DNA of 64,000 nt from Candidatus Leptofilum gracile (GTDB taxonomy: Bacteria; Chloroflexota; Anaerolineae; Promineifilales; Promineifilaceae): the NCBI GenBank assembly GCA_016713825.1, contig JADJOJ010000003.1, forward strand, positions 124,001 through 188,000, written 5' to 3'. The translations under genes were made by a program, and so were the position numbers. Position 1 is the stretch's first letter. Each line of letters opens with the position of its first letter. Positions 32,582 through 40,530 of the stretch are shown here, in pieces. The notes under the pieces were generated by a model that did not search any database, was not told the DNA's origin, and worked only from the letters and a program-made list of their open reading frames with translations.

Positions 32582-33151
32582 ATGGACAGGCGCGTCAAAC
32601 GCACACGCAATCTGCTGGGGAAAGCGCTTCTGGAGTTGGTGCAAGAAAAAAAGTACGACCAGATCACCATTCAAGAGATTACAGATCGGGCCGATTTGAA
32701 CCGGGCCACCTTTTATTTGCATTACGGCAGCAAAGAGGAGCTGTTGGCCGACAGCCTGGAAGAATATTTTGATGCGCTGGTGGCGCAAATTGCCAGCAAA
32801 ACGATGAACAAACCGATCTGGGAAAATCCAGAAGCCGATGCCCTGGTGTATACCCACGTGGCCGAACATGCTGATTTGTATCGGGTTTTGCTAGGGGAAA
32901 ACGGCATGGGGTATGTGATCAACCGGATTATTGATTACATTGCCCGGTTTAGCGAACTGCAATTGCGCGCTGGATTGGGTACAGTCGAACCCGATATTCC
33001 CATCGCAATTATGGCGCGGCACGTGGCGGGTTCAATTTACGCGCTGATCACCTGGTGGCTGATGAATGATATGCCCTACACACCTCTGCAAATGGCCGAA
33101 ATGAGCACCCGGCTGTGCGTTACCGGCACGGTGCCAATTGCGCAAACATAA
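32582..33151 (+). CDS. TetR family transcriptional regulator
   Basis: A 189-residue repressor. The DNA-binding domain (about 5-50) has the helix-turn-helix 'ITIQEITDRADLNRATFYLHY', which is the standard TetR pattern ('TFYLHYGSKEEL'). The C-terminal half is a ligand-sensing helical domain with a hydrophobic 'IAIMARHVAGSIYALITWWL'. ATG 32582 has GAGG just upstream; an earlier in-frame ATG is less likely. Divergent from the P450 gene, which it probably represses. Confidence 0.92.
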   Translation: MDRRVKRTRNLLGKALLELVQEKKYDQITIQEITDRADLNRATFYLHYGSKEELLADSLEEYFDALVAQIASKTMNKPIWENPEADALVYTHVAEHADLYRVLLGENGMGYVINRIIDYIARFSELQLRAGLGTVEPDIPIAIMARHVAGSIYALITWWLMNDMPYTPLQMAEMSTRLCVTGTVPIAQT

Positions 33152-33182
33152 AAAAACCGGCTGGTTGTACAACCAGCCGGTT
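33151..33182. terminator. Perfect-palindrome terminator after the TetR gene
   Basis: A 28-base perfect palindrome (33155-33182, arm AACCGGCTGGTTGT) overlapping the end of the TetR gene, with a run of A on its left. On the minus strand it is followed by T, so it suits transcripts coming from the CoxG side as well. Confidence 0.75.
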
Positions 33183-33536
33183 CCATTGAAATTTGGTCTT
33201 TAGGATTGGGCGGGGTCAACCTGGTTTTTGGCCCAAATTAACGCCAATTTCGTGATAATTCGCGTCAACTCGTTGCAAACTCCAGGAAATCCCAAAGAGC
33301 CTGAAATTTTAACCGCAAAGGGCACCAACAGCGCAAAGCTTTTCTTAAAACCGCTTCACGCTGTGAGCCTTGTGTGGCACAAAACTAACCTGCGCGGGAA
33401 ACGGCCGCTTCCAAAGCCCAACGCACAAACACCGGAGCCATCTGCTGGCGGTACGGGTTTTGCCCGTTTTGATGGACAGTAAGTTGTGATGCTGTGCCAC
33501 AAATCCAGAGAAAGCTCATTTTGGTTTTCCCAGAAT
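33183..33536. other. Intergenic region without a recognisable gene
   Basis: About 350 bases between the convergent TetR and CoxG genes. An 84-codon open frame here has no ribosome site or family features. One near-match to the palindrome (ACGGCCGC) is present. I see nothing else. Confidence 0.5.
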
Positions 33537-34229
33537 TCACTCTGGTTTACTTAACTTGTTGGCTACTTTTTTGGCGATTTGGTCTGTCCACCAGTTGCTA
33601 ATCATGCGAATCAGCACAATCGCGCCCAAAATGGCGAGGCCGGTTTTGATAAGGCTGTCGCGGTTTTCTGGGGCCAGGTAGTCGGCGGCTAAATTTTTGG
33701 CAACGCCAGCGGCAAACTGCATTTGTGAGGGGGGCGGAGGGGGCGGCAGCGGCTCATCCAAGCCCAGCTCACCGCTGGCAGAGGCCATCATGCGAGCCTG
33801 TACCTGCTGCCCCAAGCCCTCCAGGCTTTGCCGGATAATCGCGTTGGCGGAGGTTTCTAGCATTCGCTGGCCCACACTTGCCAGGCGACCGCCAACATCG
33901 GCGTCACCGGTGTAATGCAGGGTGGTCATGTCGCCATCGGCTTCCAGGCGCAGGTTGCCGGTGCCTTTGACAAAGCCAGGTGCGCCTTTGCCATCTACGG
34001 CGATGGTGCAGCTTTCTGGGCTTTTGAGGTTGCTCATGACGACATCGCCCATAAATTTGCCTTGCACGGGGCCAACTTTTATTTTGAGAATGCCGTTGAA
34101 CTGGTTTTCCCCACTGGTTTCCAGCTTTTCGCAGCCAGGTAAAACGTTGGCCAGAATAGTGGGGTCTAGCAGCATGGGCCAAAGCACGTCACGGGGTGCT
34201 GCAAAGGGATAACTGCCTTCAACTTTCAT
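33537..34229 (-). CDS. CoxG-like SRPBCC protein
   Basis: A 230-residue protein. CoxG is an accessory factor of aerobic CO dehydrogenase, proposed to bind a quinone or the membrane. The N-terminal ~145 residues are the helix-grip domain: 'GSYPFAAPRDVLWPMLLDP', 'NVLPGCEKLE', 'GDADVGGRLASVGQRMLE'. A proline-rich linker ('PLPPPPPPS', about 165) leads to a C-terminal hydrophobic segment ('TGLAILGAIVLIRMIS'), a probable membrane anchor. AGGAG precedes the ATG. It lies 13 kb from coxD/E/F in this window and beside two further SRPBCC genes. Confidence 0.9.
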   Translation of the reverse strand: MKVEGSYPFAAPRDVLWPMLLDPTILANVLPGCEKLETSGENQFNGILKIKVGPVQGKFMGDVVMSNLKSPESCTIAVDGKGAPGFVKGTGNLRLEADGDMTTLHYTGDADVGGRLASVGQRMLETSANAIIRQSLEGLGQQVQARMMASASGELGLDEPLPPPPPPSQMQFAAGVAKNLAADYLAPENRDSLIKTGLAILGAIVLIRMISNWWTDQIAKKVANKLSKPE

Positions 34230-34373
34230 TGGTTTTTCTCCTGATGGGTATTTGCGTTGGTTTTTTAACGCTCGATTGCTTTTTGAATAAGCTGGTTAAG
34301 CTGGATGCGATAAGCGCCGATACAGTGATGTGTGTATGGGCAAAATAAGTTTTACCTAATGTCGTAGATGCTG

Positions 34374-34811
34374 TCAAACGGATTCGGCCGTTTTTTTAAG
34401 GCAGTGAAAGAAGCTTTCGATGAGGCGGGGGGCGGTGGTTTGGATCATTTGGGTGAGCAATTTGTTATGCGGGGTAATTTGGGCGGAAAAGGTGAGGGTT
34501 GTCTGATTGGTTGGTGTGCTTTTAAGGGAAAAATCACCCTGCATGGGAACGGCCGTATTACCTAGTTGTGCCTCGCCCTGCCAGTGCAGATAAGTGGGTG
34601 GAGTTACCGTTTGCCAGGTAAGCAAGACTGGTATGAAAACTGTGCTTTTACCGCTACCCCAGCAAAACTGGAGTTGAAACCGGGTATTGGCCTCTAGCGC
34701 TGTCCAGCCTTGTAGGCGGGGGGTGCATTGGCTAACCAGGTGGGGGGTGGTGAGGGTATGCCAAACGGCCGTTTGTGCCGCGGCAACGGAGACAGTGCCC
34801 TGAAACTCCAT
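34374..34811 (-). CDS. SRPBCC family protein (CoxG-like, short)
   Basis: A 145-residue single helix-grip domain. 'MEFQGTVSVAAAQTAVWHTL' and 'CTPRLQGWTAL' match the start of CoxG/polyketide-cyclase-like proteins, and 'QTTLTFSAQITPHNKLLTQMI' the last strand and helix. It has no membrane anchor. Its ATG follows the stop of the next SRPBCC gene by 1 base on the same strand, so they are co-translated. A lipid or hydrophobic ligand is likely from the fold. Confidence 0.75.
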   Translation of the reverse strand: MEFQGTVSVAAAQTAVWHTLTTPHLVSQCTPRLQGWTALEANTRFQLQFCWGSGKSTVFIPVLLTWQTVTPPTYLHWQGEAQLGNTAVPMQGDFSLKSTPTNQTTLTFSAQITPHNKLLTQMIQTTAPRLIESFFHCLKKTAESV

Positions 34812-34812
34812 T

Positions 34813-35373
34813 TTATTTACTCACGGTTTGCTCAGCTGCTTTCCAATTTGGAAACGCTTCGATGGAGCTTTTGATGAAGCCGTCGGCGATTTCTTTGACG
34901 CGTTCGTCGGTGATGCTTTGGGCGATCCGGCCGACGACGCGTTTGGGCATAAGGCGCATGCCTAACGGCCGTTCCAAATCTGCCTTCAGGCGAATGGTGT
35001 ATTCCACCCGGGTTTGCGCACCCAGGTCGAAAAACTGGGTGTCGATGGCAAACAGGCCGCTGCCAGTCGCTTGCCGCATGGTGGTTCCGGCCTGAACAGG
35101 AGGGGCTTCGTTGATTTTGATGGGATACACATTGAGCACCATCGCGTTCCAATCCACGCTGCTTTCCAGGTCTGAATATATTTGGATGGTGTAGGCACCC
35201 AGTTCAACCGTCTCGTACAGCATGCGAATTTGGTTGTGGCTGTAGGCATGCACCAGGGAAATATGGGGCAAAAACTCAGCGACACGGCTGATGTCGCTGT
35301 AATAGGTCAGGGCAACTTTGGGAATGGCGGGAAAAACAAACGCTCGTTTAATGGAGCCGGTTATGTTTATCAT
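34813..35373 (-). CDS. SRPBCC family protein (DUF1997-like)
   Basis: A 186-residue protein. 'YYSDISRVAEFLPHISLVHAY' and 'AYTIQIYSDLESSVDW' resemble DUF1997 proteins common in cyanobacteria, and the final helix is 'ITDERVKEIADGFIKSSIEAF'. The fold suggests binding of a hydrophobic molecule; function is unknown. No strong ribosome site is visible. The PhaR-like gene ends 16 bases upstream, so it may be read from the same transcript. Confidence 0.75.
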   Translation of the reverse strand: MINITGSIKRAFVFPAIPKVALTYYSDISRVAEFLPHISLVHAYSHNQIRMLYETVELGAYTIQIYSDLESSVDWNAMVLNVYPIKINEAPPVQAGTTMRQATGSGLFAIDTQFFDLGAQTRVEYTIRLKADLERPLGMRLMPKRVVGRIAQSITDERVKEIADGFIKSSIEAFPNWKAAEQTVSK

Positions 35374-35389
35374 GCAGTGGGTTTATTGG

Positions 35390-35965
35390 TTAGTTCTCTT
35401 TATTGTTAGTAGGTGTTTTTTCATCAATGAGCGAATCAATTTTGGCAGACAAGGTTTCGATTTGATTCGTCAGTTCCTCCACTTCTTCGCGGGAGGGTAC
35501 GCCGCGTACGCTGAGCAATCGTTCCAGCCGTTGCTGCCCAGGAATCATTTCTTTGCTTTTTTCCTGGCCGGCAGCGAGCAATTTTTCACTCAGGTTGATG
35601 GCTTCCTCCTTTGCCATCTCGCCTCGTTCTACCAGCGTTTGCAGACGTTTTTCAATTTCTTCATCGACGTGCTTAAGCAGTTCTAGCGGTGAATTGAGGT
35701 TGCGGCGCAGGGTGTTGAGCGTGTCGCCCCCGGCGCGTACCAGCCCGGTGAGGACTGATTTGGGTAGGAAGCCGCTGTTGCGCTTTTCTTGTTCGAAGAT
35801 GATTTGGGTGAGGGTAACGGCCGTTAAATCTTCATCGGTGGTGTGATCAACTACCTGCACTTCGGCACCTTCGCGAATCAGTTCCGCAATGCCGTCCAGG
35901 GTGATGTACCGTTTGGCTTCGGTATCGTACAGCTTCCGATTGGGGTAACGTTTGATGACGGGCAT
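35390..35965 (-). CDS. phaR: PhaR-like polyhydroxyalkanoate regulator
   Basis: A 191-residue protein. The N-terminal domain 'VIKRYPNRKLYDTEAKRYITLDG' (about 3-25), then 'VQVVDHTTDEDLTAVTLTQIIFEQE', is the PHB/PHA accumulation regulator DNA-binding domain. The rest (about 75-190) is helical and phasin-like, with a coiled-coil end ('EEVEELTNQIETLSAKIDSL'). PhaR represses phasin and its own gene, and leaves DNA when it binds PHA granules. Two phasin genes lie directly upstream in the same direction. AAGGA precedes the ATG. Confidence 0.88.
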   Translation of the reverse strand: MPVIKRYPNRKLYDTEAKRYITLDGIAELIREGAEVQVVDHTTDEDLTAVTLTQIIFEQEKRNSGFLPKSVLTGLVRAGGDTLNTLRRNLNSPLELLKHVDEEIEKRLQTLVERGEMAKEEAINLSEKLLAAGQEKSKEMIPGQQRLERLLSVRGVPSREEVEELTNQIETLSAKIDSLIDEKTPTNNKEN

Positions 35966-36084
35966 AGCGGTTTATTCCTTCGATAAACAGATCAGGTGAT
36001 TTGGCACCTGCATTGGTTCGCCACGGAGGGCACAGAGAATGTAGCGGATCTATCTTGCATTTCTGGTTTCTCTTTTTGGCGTTT

Positions 36085-36103
36085 TGATGATTCAGTGCGT
36101 CAT
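36085..36103 (-). promoter_or_regulatory. Candidate PhaR-type operator upstream of phaR
   Basis: CAGTGCGTCAT at 36093-36103 recurs exactly at 37163-37173, upstream of a phasin gene. Read on the minus strand, the wider site fits ATGACGCAnnGnATCAT, also found at 37131. It is about 120 bases before the phaR start. Shared regulation is inferred. Confidence 0.45.
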
Positions 36104-36212
36104 TAGAAATTATAGGCGTGATTGTGGGATATGCAAAAAGGGAGAGGTTCGGCGGGACGGCCGTTCCTCTCCCAAAATCATCGTTATTCTGTTGTAAGCA
36201 AGCGGGGGCTGA

Positions 36213-36584
36213 TTACTCTTTCAGGGTTTCAATCTTTTTGGTAAGTTCAGCTACCTTGCTGCTCAGCTGTTCAATGTCGGATTTGGTGGGGATATTCATC
36301 CGGTTGAGCAAGCTTTCCATGCGTTTTTCCAGCTCGTCGCTGACGCGCTTGCTGCTTTCTTGGGCGCGCTGTTTGCGGTTTTCGGCCAGATCGTTGAGGA
36401 GGGAACGGCCGTCTTTCTCGGCAATTTCGCCCTTATCAATCAGTTTATGCACAAATTTCTCGGCTTCGTCTTGGGCCAGAGAAACTGCACCCACACCGGC
36501 CAACAGTACGCGGCGAACGCCTTCTACAAAACTATTTTTTGCTTCTTCAACTGCTTCTTCTTCGATTTGAATTTTTTCTGCCAT
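36213..36584 (-). CDS. Phasin family protein
   Basis: A 123-residue all-helical protein. Phasins coat polyhydroxyalkanoate granules. 'VRRVLLAGVGAVSLAQDEAEKFVHKLIDKGEIAEKDGRSLL' is the phasin core, followed by a long coiled coil ending 'DIEQLSSKVAELTKKIETLKE'. It is a clear paralog of the next gene. GAGG precedes the ATG. Confidence 0.88.
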   Translation of the reverse strand: MAEKIQIEEEAVEEAKNSFVEGVRRVLLAGVGAVSLAQDEAEKFVHKLIDKGEIAEKDGRSLLNDLAENRKQRAQESSKRVSDELEKRMESLLNRMNIPTKSDIEQLSSKVAELTKKIETLKE

Positions 36585-36688
36585 TTTTTACCTCGGCTTG
36601 TGTTGCACAACGCGGGTAGATGATGGCCATCTACCCGCGAAAACAGGTCCAATTTTTAAGTTGCTCTTCCCCAGAGATGGTTACAAAA

Positions 36689-37063
36689 CTAGGCCGTTTT
36701 GTTCAGGTCGTTGACTTTTTTGTTCAGGGTGGTGACCTTGCGGCTCAGCTTGTCGATGTCGTTCTTGGACGGAATGTTCATCCAGTGCAGCAAATTCTCA
36801 AACCGCTTTTCAACTTCTTTTTCTACGCGTTTGGCTGCTTTTTTGGCGTCTTTTTGGCGATTTTCAACTTGTTTGTTGACCATGCTGCGGGTTTTTTCTT
36901 CGGTGGTGCTGCCGCGCTCTACCAGGTTGTGGAACACGTTTACCAGCTCTTCTTGAGCCAGGGTTACTGCGCCCAAACCAGCCAGGACAACTTTACGGCC
37001 GTTCTCGACCAATACGTTTACATTTTCTTCTACAGTTTCGGTGAACTCGATTTTTTCTGCCAT
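36689..37063 (-). CDS. Phasin family protein, paralog
   Basis: A 124-residue helical protein, aligned end to end with the phasin at 36213. 'GRKVVLAGLGAVTLAQEELVN' is the core and 'DIDKLSRKVTTLNKKVNDLN' the coiled-coil tail, so the pair arose by tandem duplication. GGAGG precedes the ATG. It carries candidate operator sites upstream (37131-37173). Confidence 0.88.
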   Translation of the reverse strand: MAEKIEFTETVEENVNVLVENGRKVVLAGLGAVTLAQEELVNVFHNLVERGSTTEEKTRSMVNKQVENRQKDAKKAAKRVEKEVEKRFENLLHWMNIPSKNDIDKLSRKVTTLNKKVNDLNKTA

Positions 37064-37130
37064 TTTTTAGTGCCTCCTGCAATCCGATAATGAGTGAGGA
37101 TTGCGTTATCTTTAGGTATTTGCTTTGGTT

Positions 37131-37173
37131 ATGACGCATCGCATCATGAACAAAATATAACACAGTGCGTCAT
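37131..37173 (-). promoter_or_regulatory. Candidate operator region upstream of the phasin gene
   Basis: ATGACGCA (37131-37138) and TGCGTCAT (37166-37173) form an inverted pair spanning 43 bases. The 11-mer CAGTGCGTCAT is identical to one before phaR. The site lies 70-110 bases before the phasin start. Confidence 0.45.
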
Positions 37174-37210
37174 GAATGTCAAGCAGGCAAAAATGGCAGG
37201 TTTTACCAGT

Positions 37211-37684
37211 TTAATTGGCCTGAGCAAAGGCCGTGCGCAGCTCCTCCAGCCGCTGGCGATTGGCTCCCGCGTCGCCATAGCCCAGGCGCGAAGCAGAGCG
37301 AAAATGGATCAGCCCGTCGGCTTCGTCGAAGAAAAATTCCACATCGTCGATGAAGCGCCACAGGTTGGAGCGGGCTTCGGCGTGGATGTAGGTGGGCGTC
37401 TGGCTGATGAGGGTGTAGCTGGTGTCGTTGGCCAGAAGGGTGAGGATTTTTTGATGGGCAACGGCCGTTTCCCCCTCATACGCTATCGGTTCAATGCGGT
37501 GCTGCTCGTCTGGGGCCTGAGTAGAGACGCAGTTGGGGCTGTTTGGGCAAGGGGTGAGACGGCCGTTTTCTACCCCCAAATTGTCAGGCATCGGGCTGAC
37601 GCGCGGCACCAGCCAGCGCAGCGGGAAAAAAGCCACCACGCCCAAAATAATGAGTACAACGAGAGATTTAAGAATTTTTGACAT
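37211..37684 (-). CDS. DUF1499 family membrane-anchored protein
   Basis: A 157-residue protein. One N-terminal membrane segment ('LVVLIILGVVAFFPLRWLV') precedes the DUF1499 domain: 'LTPCPNSPNCVSTQ' near residue 45, and 'IHAEARSNLWRFIDDVEFFFDEADGLIHFRSASRLGYGD' toward the end, which is the family signature. Function unknown. AGGAAA precedes the ATG. It begins a minus-strand run that also includes the carotenoid genes upstream. Confidence 0.87.
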   Translation of the reverse strand: MSKILKSLVVLIILGVVAFFPLRWLVPRVSPMPDNLGVENGRLTPCPNSPNCVSTQAPDEQHRIEPIAYEGETAVAHQKILTLLANDTSYTLISQTPTYIHAEARSNLWRFIDDVEFFFDEADGLIHFRSASRLGYGDAGANRQRLEELRTAFAQAN

Positions 37685-37786
37685 AGGTTTCCTGTGAATG
37701 TTTTGGGGGCTTCAGGCCGTTAAAAAGGTGGATAGTTCGTGAGGCGATCACGTTTCACGTATCACGCATTAAAATTCCTAAAGACC

Positions 37787-39298
37787 CTATTTTTGCAAAT
37801 CTTCCAGCAATAGTTCCGCCGCTACCTTACCGGAAAGTGTCACCATCGGCACGCCGCCGCCGGGATGGGTGGTGCCACCGGCGTAGTAAAGCCCCTCAAT
37901 TTGTTTGGAACGGTTGTGCGGCCGTTTAAACGCCGCCCAGGGTGAATTGGGCGACGCGCCGTACAGCGCCCCGCGCCACGCCCCGCTGCCCTCGGCCAGA
38001 TCGTGCGGCGTCAAAATTTGCTCGCTGACGATATGATCGCGCACGTCAAAGCCAAAGCTGGCGATTTTTTGCAGGATGCGGTCGCGGTACGCCTGCTGGT
38101 TGGCGTGCCAATCGTACCGCTCGTCCAGCGGCGGGGCGTTGACCAGTACAAACCAGTTCTCGCCCCCCTCGGGCGCGTGCTGCGGGTCGGTTTTGCTGGT
38201 GATGGCGATGTAGATGGTGGGATCATCCGGCGGCTGGCCCTGTTTGAAGATCGCCTCAAACTCGGCCGGGTAGTCGGGCGAGAAGAGAATGTTGTGGTGG
38301 GCCAGCTGGGGGAACTGCTTGTTGATGCCGAGGAGGAGGATGAAGCCGGAGCAGGAGGATTCTAATGGTGAATGGTTAATTGTTAATGGTAAATTGTTAA
38401 TTCTTAACCCTCTGCGCCTTTGCGCCTTTGCGTTAAAATTTTTCAGCAAATGCTGCTGCGTGGTCGTCACGTCGAGGTTGCTGACAACGGCAGTTCCCCG
38501 CACAATTTGCCCGTTTTCCAGGATGAGGTGGGAGAAACGGCCGTTGGCCACCCCAATTTCCTTCACGCCACAGCTGGTATGAATCGTCACGCCCAGCTCC
38601 TCGGCCAGCCGGGCCATCGCCTGGGCAATGGCATAAATGCCGCCGCGCGGGTACCAGACGCCGCCGCTCAGCTCCACATGGGCGATGACGTTGAGCGTGG
38701 CCGGGGCCAGGTACGGGCTGCCGCCAACGTAGGTGGCAAAGCGGCCCAAAAGCTGCCGCATTTCTGGCGACTGCACATGGCGCTCAATCGCTTTTTGCAT
38801 CGTGCGCAGGCCGTCGATCTTGAACCAGTCGGGGAAGGGCACGCGCAAAAAGCTGCGCCAGGTGGGCGGCTGGTCGTAGATGAAGACGGGGCCGGTGATG
38901 CGGTGAATCTGCTCCGCGTAGCGCAAATATTCCGCATAGCCAGCCACATCTTGCGGGGCAATTTGGCGGATTTGGGCGGCCATTTGCTGCGGGTCTTCTT
39001 TGGCGTCCAGGATGGTGCCGTTGGGGTAAAAGTAGCGCGTGAGCGGATCGACCGGTTCCAGCGTCAGGTACTCTTCCAGGCGGCGGCCGGCGCTGGCAAA
39101 CAGCGCCTCGAACACGTGGCGCATGGTGATGACCGAAGGGCCGATGTCCCAGCGGAAGCCGTCGGCCTGCACCTGGCCCATCTTGCCGCCAACCTGCGGA
39201 TTTTTTTCGTAAATGGTGACACGCTGCCCGGCGGCGGCCAGCCGAATGGCTGTGCTGAGCCCACCGATGCCTGCGCCGATGATGAGAATCTTTTTCAT
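37787..39298 (-). CDS. CrtI-like carotenoid desaturase/oxygenase, second copy
   Basis: A 503-residue flavoprotein of the phytoene desaturase family. FAD-binding start 'ILIIGAGIGGLSTAIRLAAAG', then 'GGKMGQVQADGFRWDIGPSV'; C-terminal 'YYAGGTTHPGGGVPMVTLSGK' is typical. It differs enough from the other crtI-like protein to suggest another step, such as C-3',4' desaturation (CrtD) or terminal oxidation (CrtP). About 27 residues near 285-312 ('NFNAKAQRRRGLRINN') come from dispersed repeat DNA (38361-38444) read in frame, which may or may not spoil the fold. The ribosome site is weak. Confidence 0.85.
   Translation of the reverse strand: MKKILIIGAGIGGLSTAIRLAAAGQRVTIYEKNPQVGGKMGQVQADGFRWDIGPSVITMRHVFEALFASAGRRLEEYLTLEPVDPLTRYFYPNGTILDAKEDPQQMAAQIRQIAPQDVAGYAEYLRYAEQIHRITGPVFIYDQPPTWRSFLRVPFPDWFKIDGLRTMQKAIERHVQSPEMRQLLGRFATYVGGSPYLAPATLNVIAHVELSGGVWYPRGGIYAIAQAMARLAEELGVTIHTSCGVKEIGVANGRFSHLILENGQIVRGTAVVSNLDVTTTQQHLLKNFNAKAQRRRGLRINNLPLTINHSPLESSCSGFILLLGINKQFPQLAHHNILFSPDYPAEFEAIFKQGQPPDDPTIYIAITSKTDPQHAPEGGENWFVLVNAPPLDERYDWHANQQAYRDRILQKIASFGFDVRDHIVSEQILTPHDLAEGSGAWRGALYGASPNSPWAAFKRPHNRSKQIEGLYYAGGTTHPGGGVPMVTLSGKVAAELLLEDLQK
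38361..38444. repeat. Repeat DNA inserted in frame in the crtI-like gene
   Basis: TTAATTGTTAATGGTAAATT-type units are followed by the GCGCCTTTGCGCCTTTGCGT repeat also found at 2667-2694. Such material is otherwise intergenic in this window. It keeps the reading frame and interrupts a conserved part of the enzyme. Confidence 0.75.
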
Positions 39299-39304
39299 AG
39301 GTAA

Positions 39305-39368
39305 TTAGGGAGATTGGAGAATGGAGATTAAAAAAATCTCCAATCTCTAATCTCCGATCTCCAATCTT
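39305..39368. repeat. Inverted array of GGAGATT-type units
   Basis: GGGAGATTGGAGAATGGAGA is followed by AATCTCCAATCTCTAATCTC. It fills the gap between the glycosyltransferase and crtI-like genes and also encodes the last residues of the former ('RRLEIGD'). Confidence 0.8.
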
Positions 39369-40459
39369 CTCCCCTTCCACTCCGCCGTGCCGCGCCGCTG
39401 CCATTGGATCGATTGGAAGGCGATGCGGCTCATCAGCAGGACGGAGAGGGGCATGAGCAGGGCGTCGTGGGGGCGTTGGCGGGTGAAAACGGCCGTTGCC
39501 GCCCGCAAAATCATTCCCACCAGCCCTAAGACCAGCGGCCACACGTTCAAAGTCGCGGCAAACCAGAGCCAGGGAAAGAGAAACAGCAGCCAGTGAAAAA
39601 GGGTCGAGAGCAGTAAAAAAGGAATGTTGTTGCCGTGCCCGGCCAGGATGTTTTTGGCAAACCCGGCCCGGACTTCGGGCCAATTTTGGTACATGCGGCA
39701 GCTCACCAGCCGGTTGCCGTCGGCCATGCGCAGCCGTAATTTTTGCGCTTTGATCGCTTTGGCCAGGGCCACATCCTCGATGACGTTGTGGTGAACGGCC
39801 GTATGCCCCCCCACTTTTTCGTACGCCTCACGCCGGAACAGCAAACATTGCCCGTTGGCGGCGGCAAAGGCGGGTAGATTTGTGTAATGCACCGGCAAAA
39901 TGGGCAGATAGCACAAGATCGCAAAGCTCATCAGCGGCACCACCAGCCGTTCGGGCCAGGTTTCGGTTTGCTGCGTGGGCCAGACGGTGAGCAAATCAGA
40001 CTTTTCAGCTTCGGCCAGCGCCAGCAGCGCGGCCAGGGCCTCGGGTGCCCAGCGCACGTCGGCGTCGGCGAAGAGCAGGTAATCGCCGGTGGCGGCCTGG
40101 CTGAGTTGGTGGCAAGCCCAGTTTTTGCCCAGCCAGCCGGGCGGCAGCGGCGTGCCCGCAAGCAGCCGAAAGCGTTCATCACCGTTGGCCGCCTGGGTGG
40201 CGCTGGCTCCGGTGCCGTCGTCGGATTGGTCGTCCAAGAGGATCAATTCAAAGTTACGGTACGTTTGCCCCAGCAGGGCGCGGATGGTGTGGTCAATGAC
40301 GGCCGTTTCGTTGCGGGCGGGAATCAAAATGGACAGTTTGGGCTGCATGGTGGGCTGGGTTGTTTTGAGGCGAGGGAAGAAGAGGAAGTTGGAAACGGCC
40401 GTAATCCCCAAAATCAACAGCGCCAATGAAATGAATCCCCCAAATATCGTTAATAACAT
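39347..40459 (-). CDS. Glycosyltransferase family 2, carotenoid-type (CruG/CrtQ-like)
   Basis: A 370-residue membrane glycosyltransferase. An N-terminal membrane helix is followed by the GT2 fold: 'LSILIPARNETAVIDHTI' (about 43-60), 'ELILLDDQSDDGT' and the metal-binding DxD in 'YLLFADADVRWAPEALAAL' (about 127-145). The catalytic region is near 'HHNVIEDVALAKAIK'. Three C-terminal membrane helices follow. Enzymes of this type glycosylate hydroxylated or carboxylated carotenoids. The last residues come from an intergenic array. It lies between plsY and the crtI-like gene. Confidence 0.83.
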   Translation of the reverse strand: MLLTIFGGFISLALLILGITAVSNFLFFPRLKTTQPTMQPKLSILIPARNETAVIDHTIRALLGQTYRNFELILLDDQSDDGTGASATQAANGDERFRLLAGTPLPPGWLGKNWACHQLSQAATGDYLLFADADVRWAPEALAALLALAEAEKSDLLTVWPTQQTETWPERLVVPLMSFAILCYLPILPVHYTNLPAFAAANGQCLLFRREAYEKVGGHTAVHHNVIEDVALAKAIKAQKLRLRMADGNRLVSCRMYQNWPEVRAGFAKNILAGHGNNIPFLLLSTLFHWLLFLFPWLWFAATLNVWPLVLGLVGMILRAATAVFTRQRPHDALLMPLSVLLMSRIAFQSIQWQRRGTAEWKGRRLEIGD

Positions 40460-40477
40460 GCCTGATTTTTTATCAGC

Positions 40478-40526
40478 AGATTGCGCAGATTGAATAGATT
40501 TTTAATTCGTTTAATCTGCGCAATCT
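40478..40526. repeat. Inverted repeat with 14-base arms
   Basis: AGATTGCGCAGATT pairs perfectly with AATCTGCGCAATCT in the 71-base gap between plsY and the glycosyltransferase gene. On the minus strand it could cut transcript levels between them. Confidence 0.8.
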
Positions 40527-40530
40527 TTGA

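Noticed and set aside
33228..33482. 84-codon open frame after the TetR gene
   Set aside because: No ribosome site and no recognisable protein features; it lies in a gap between convergent genes.
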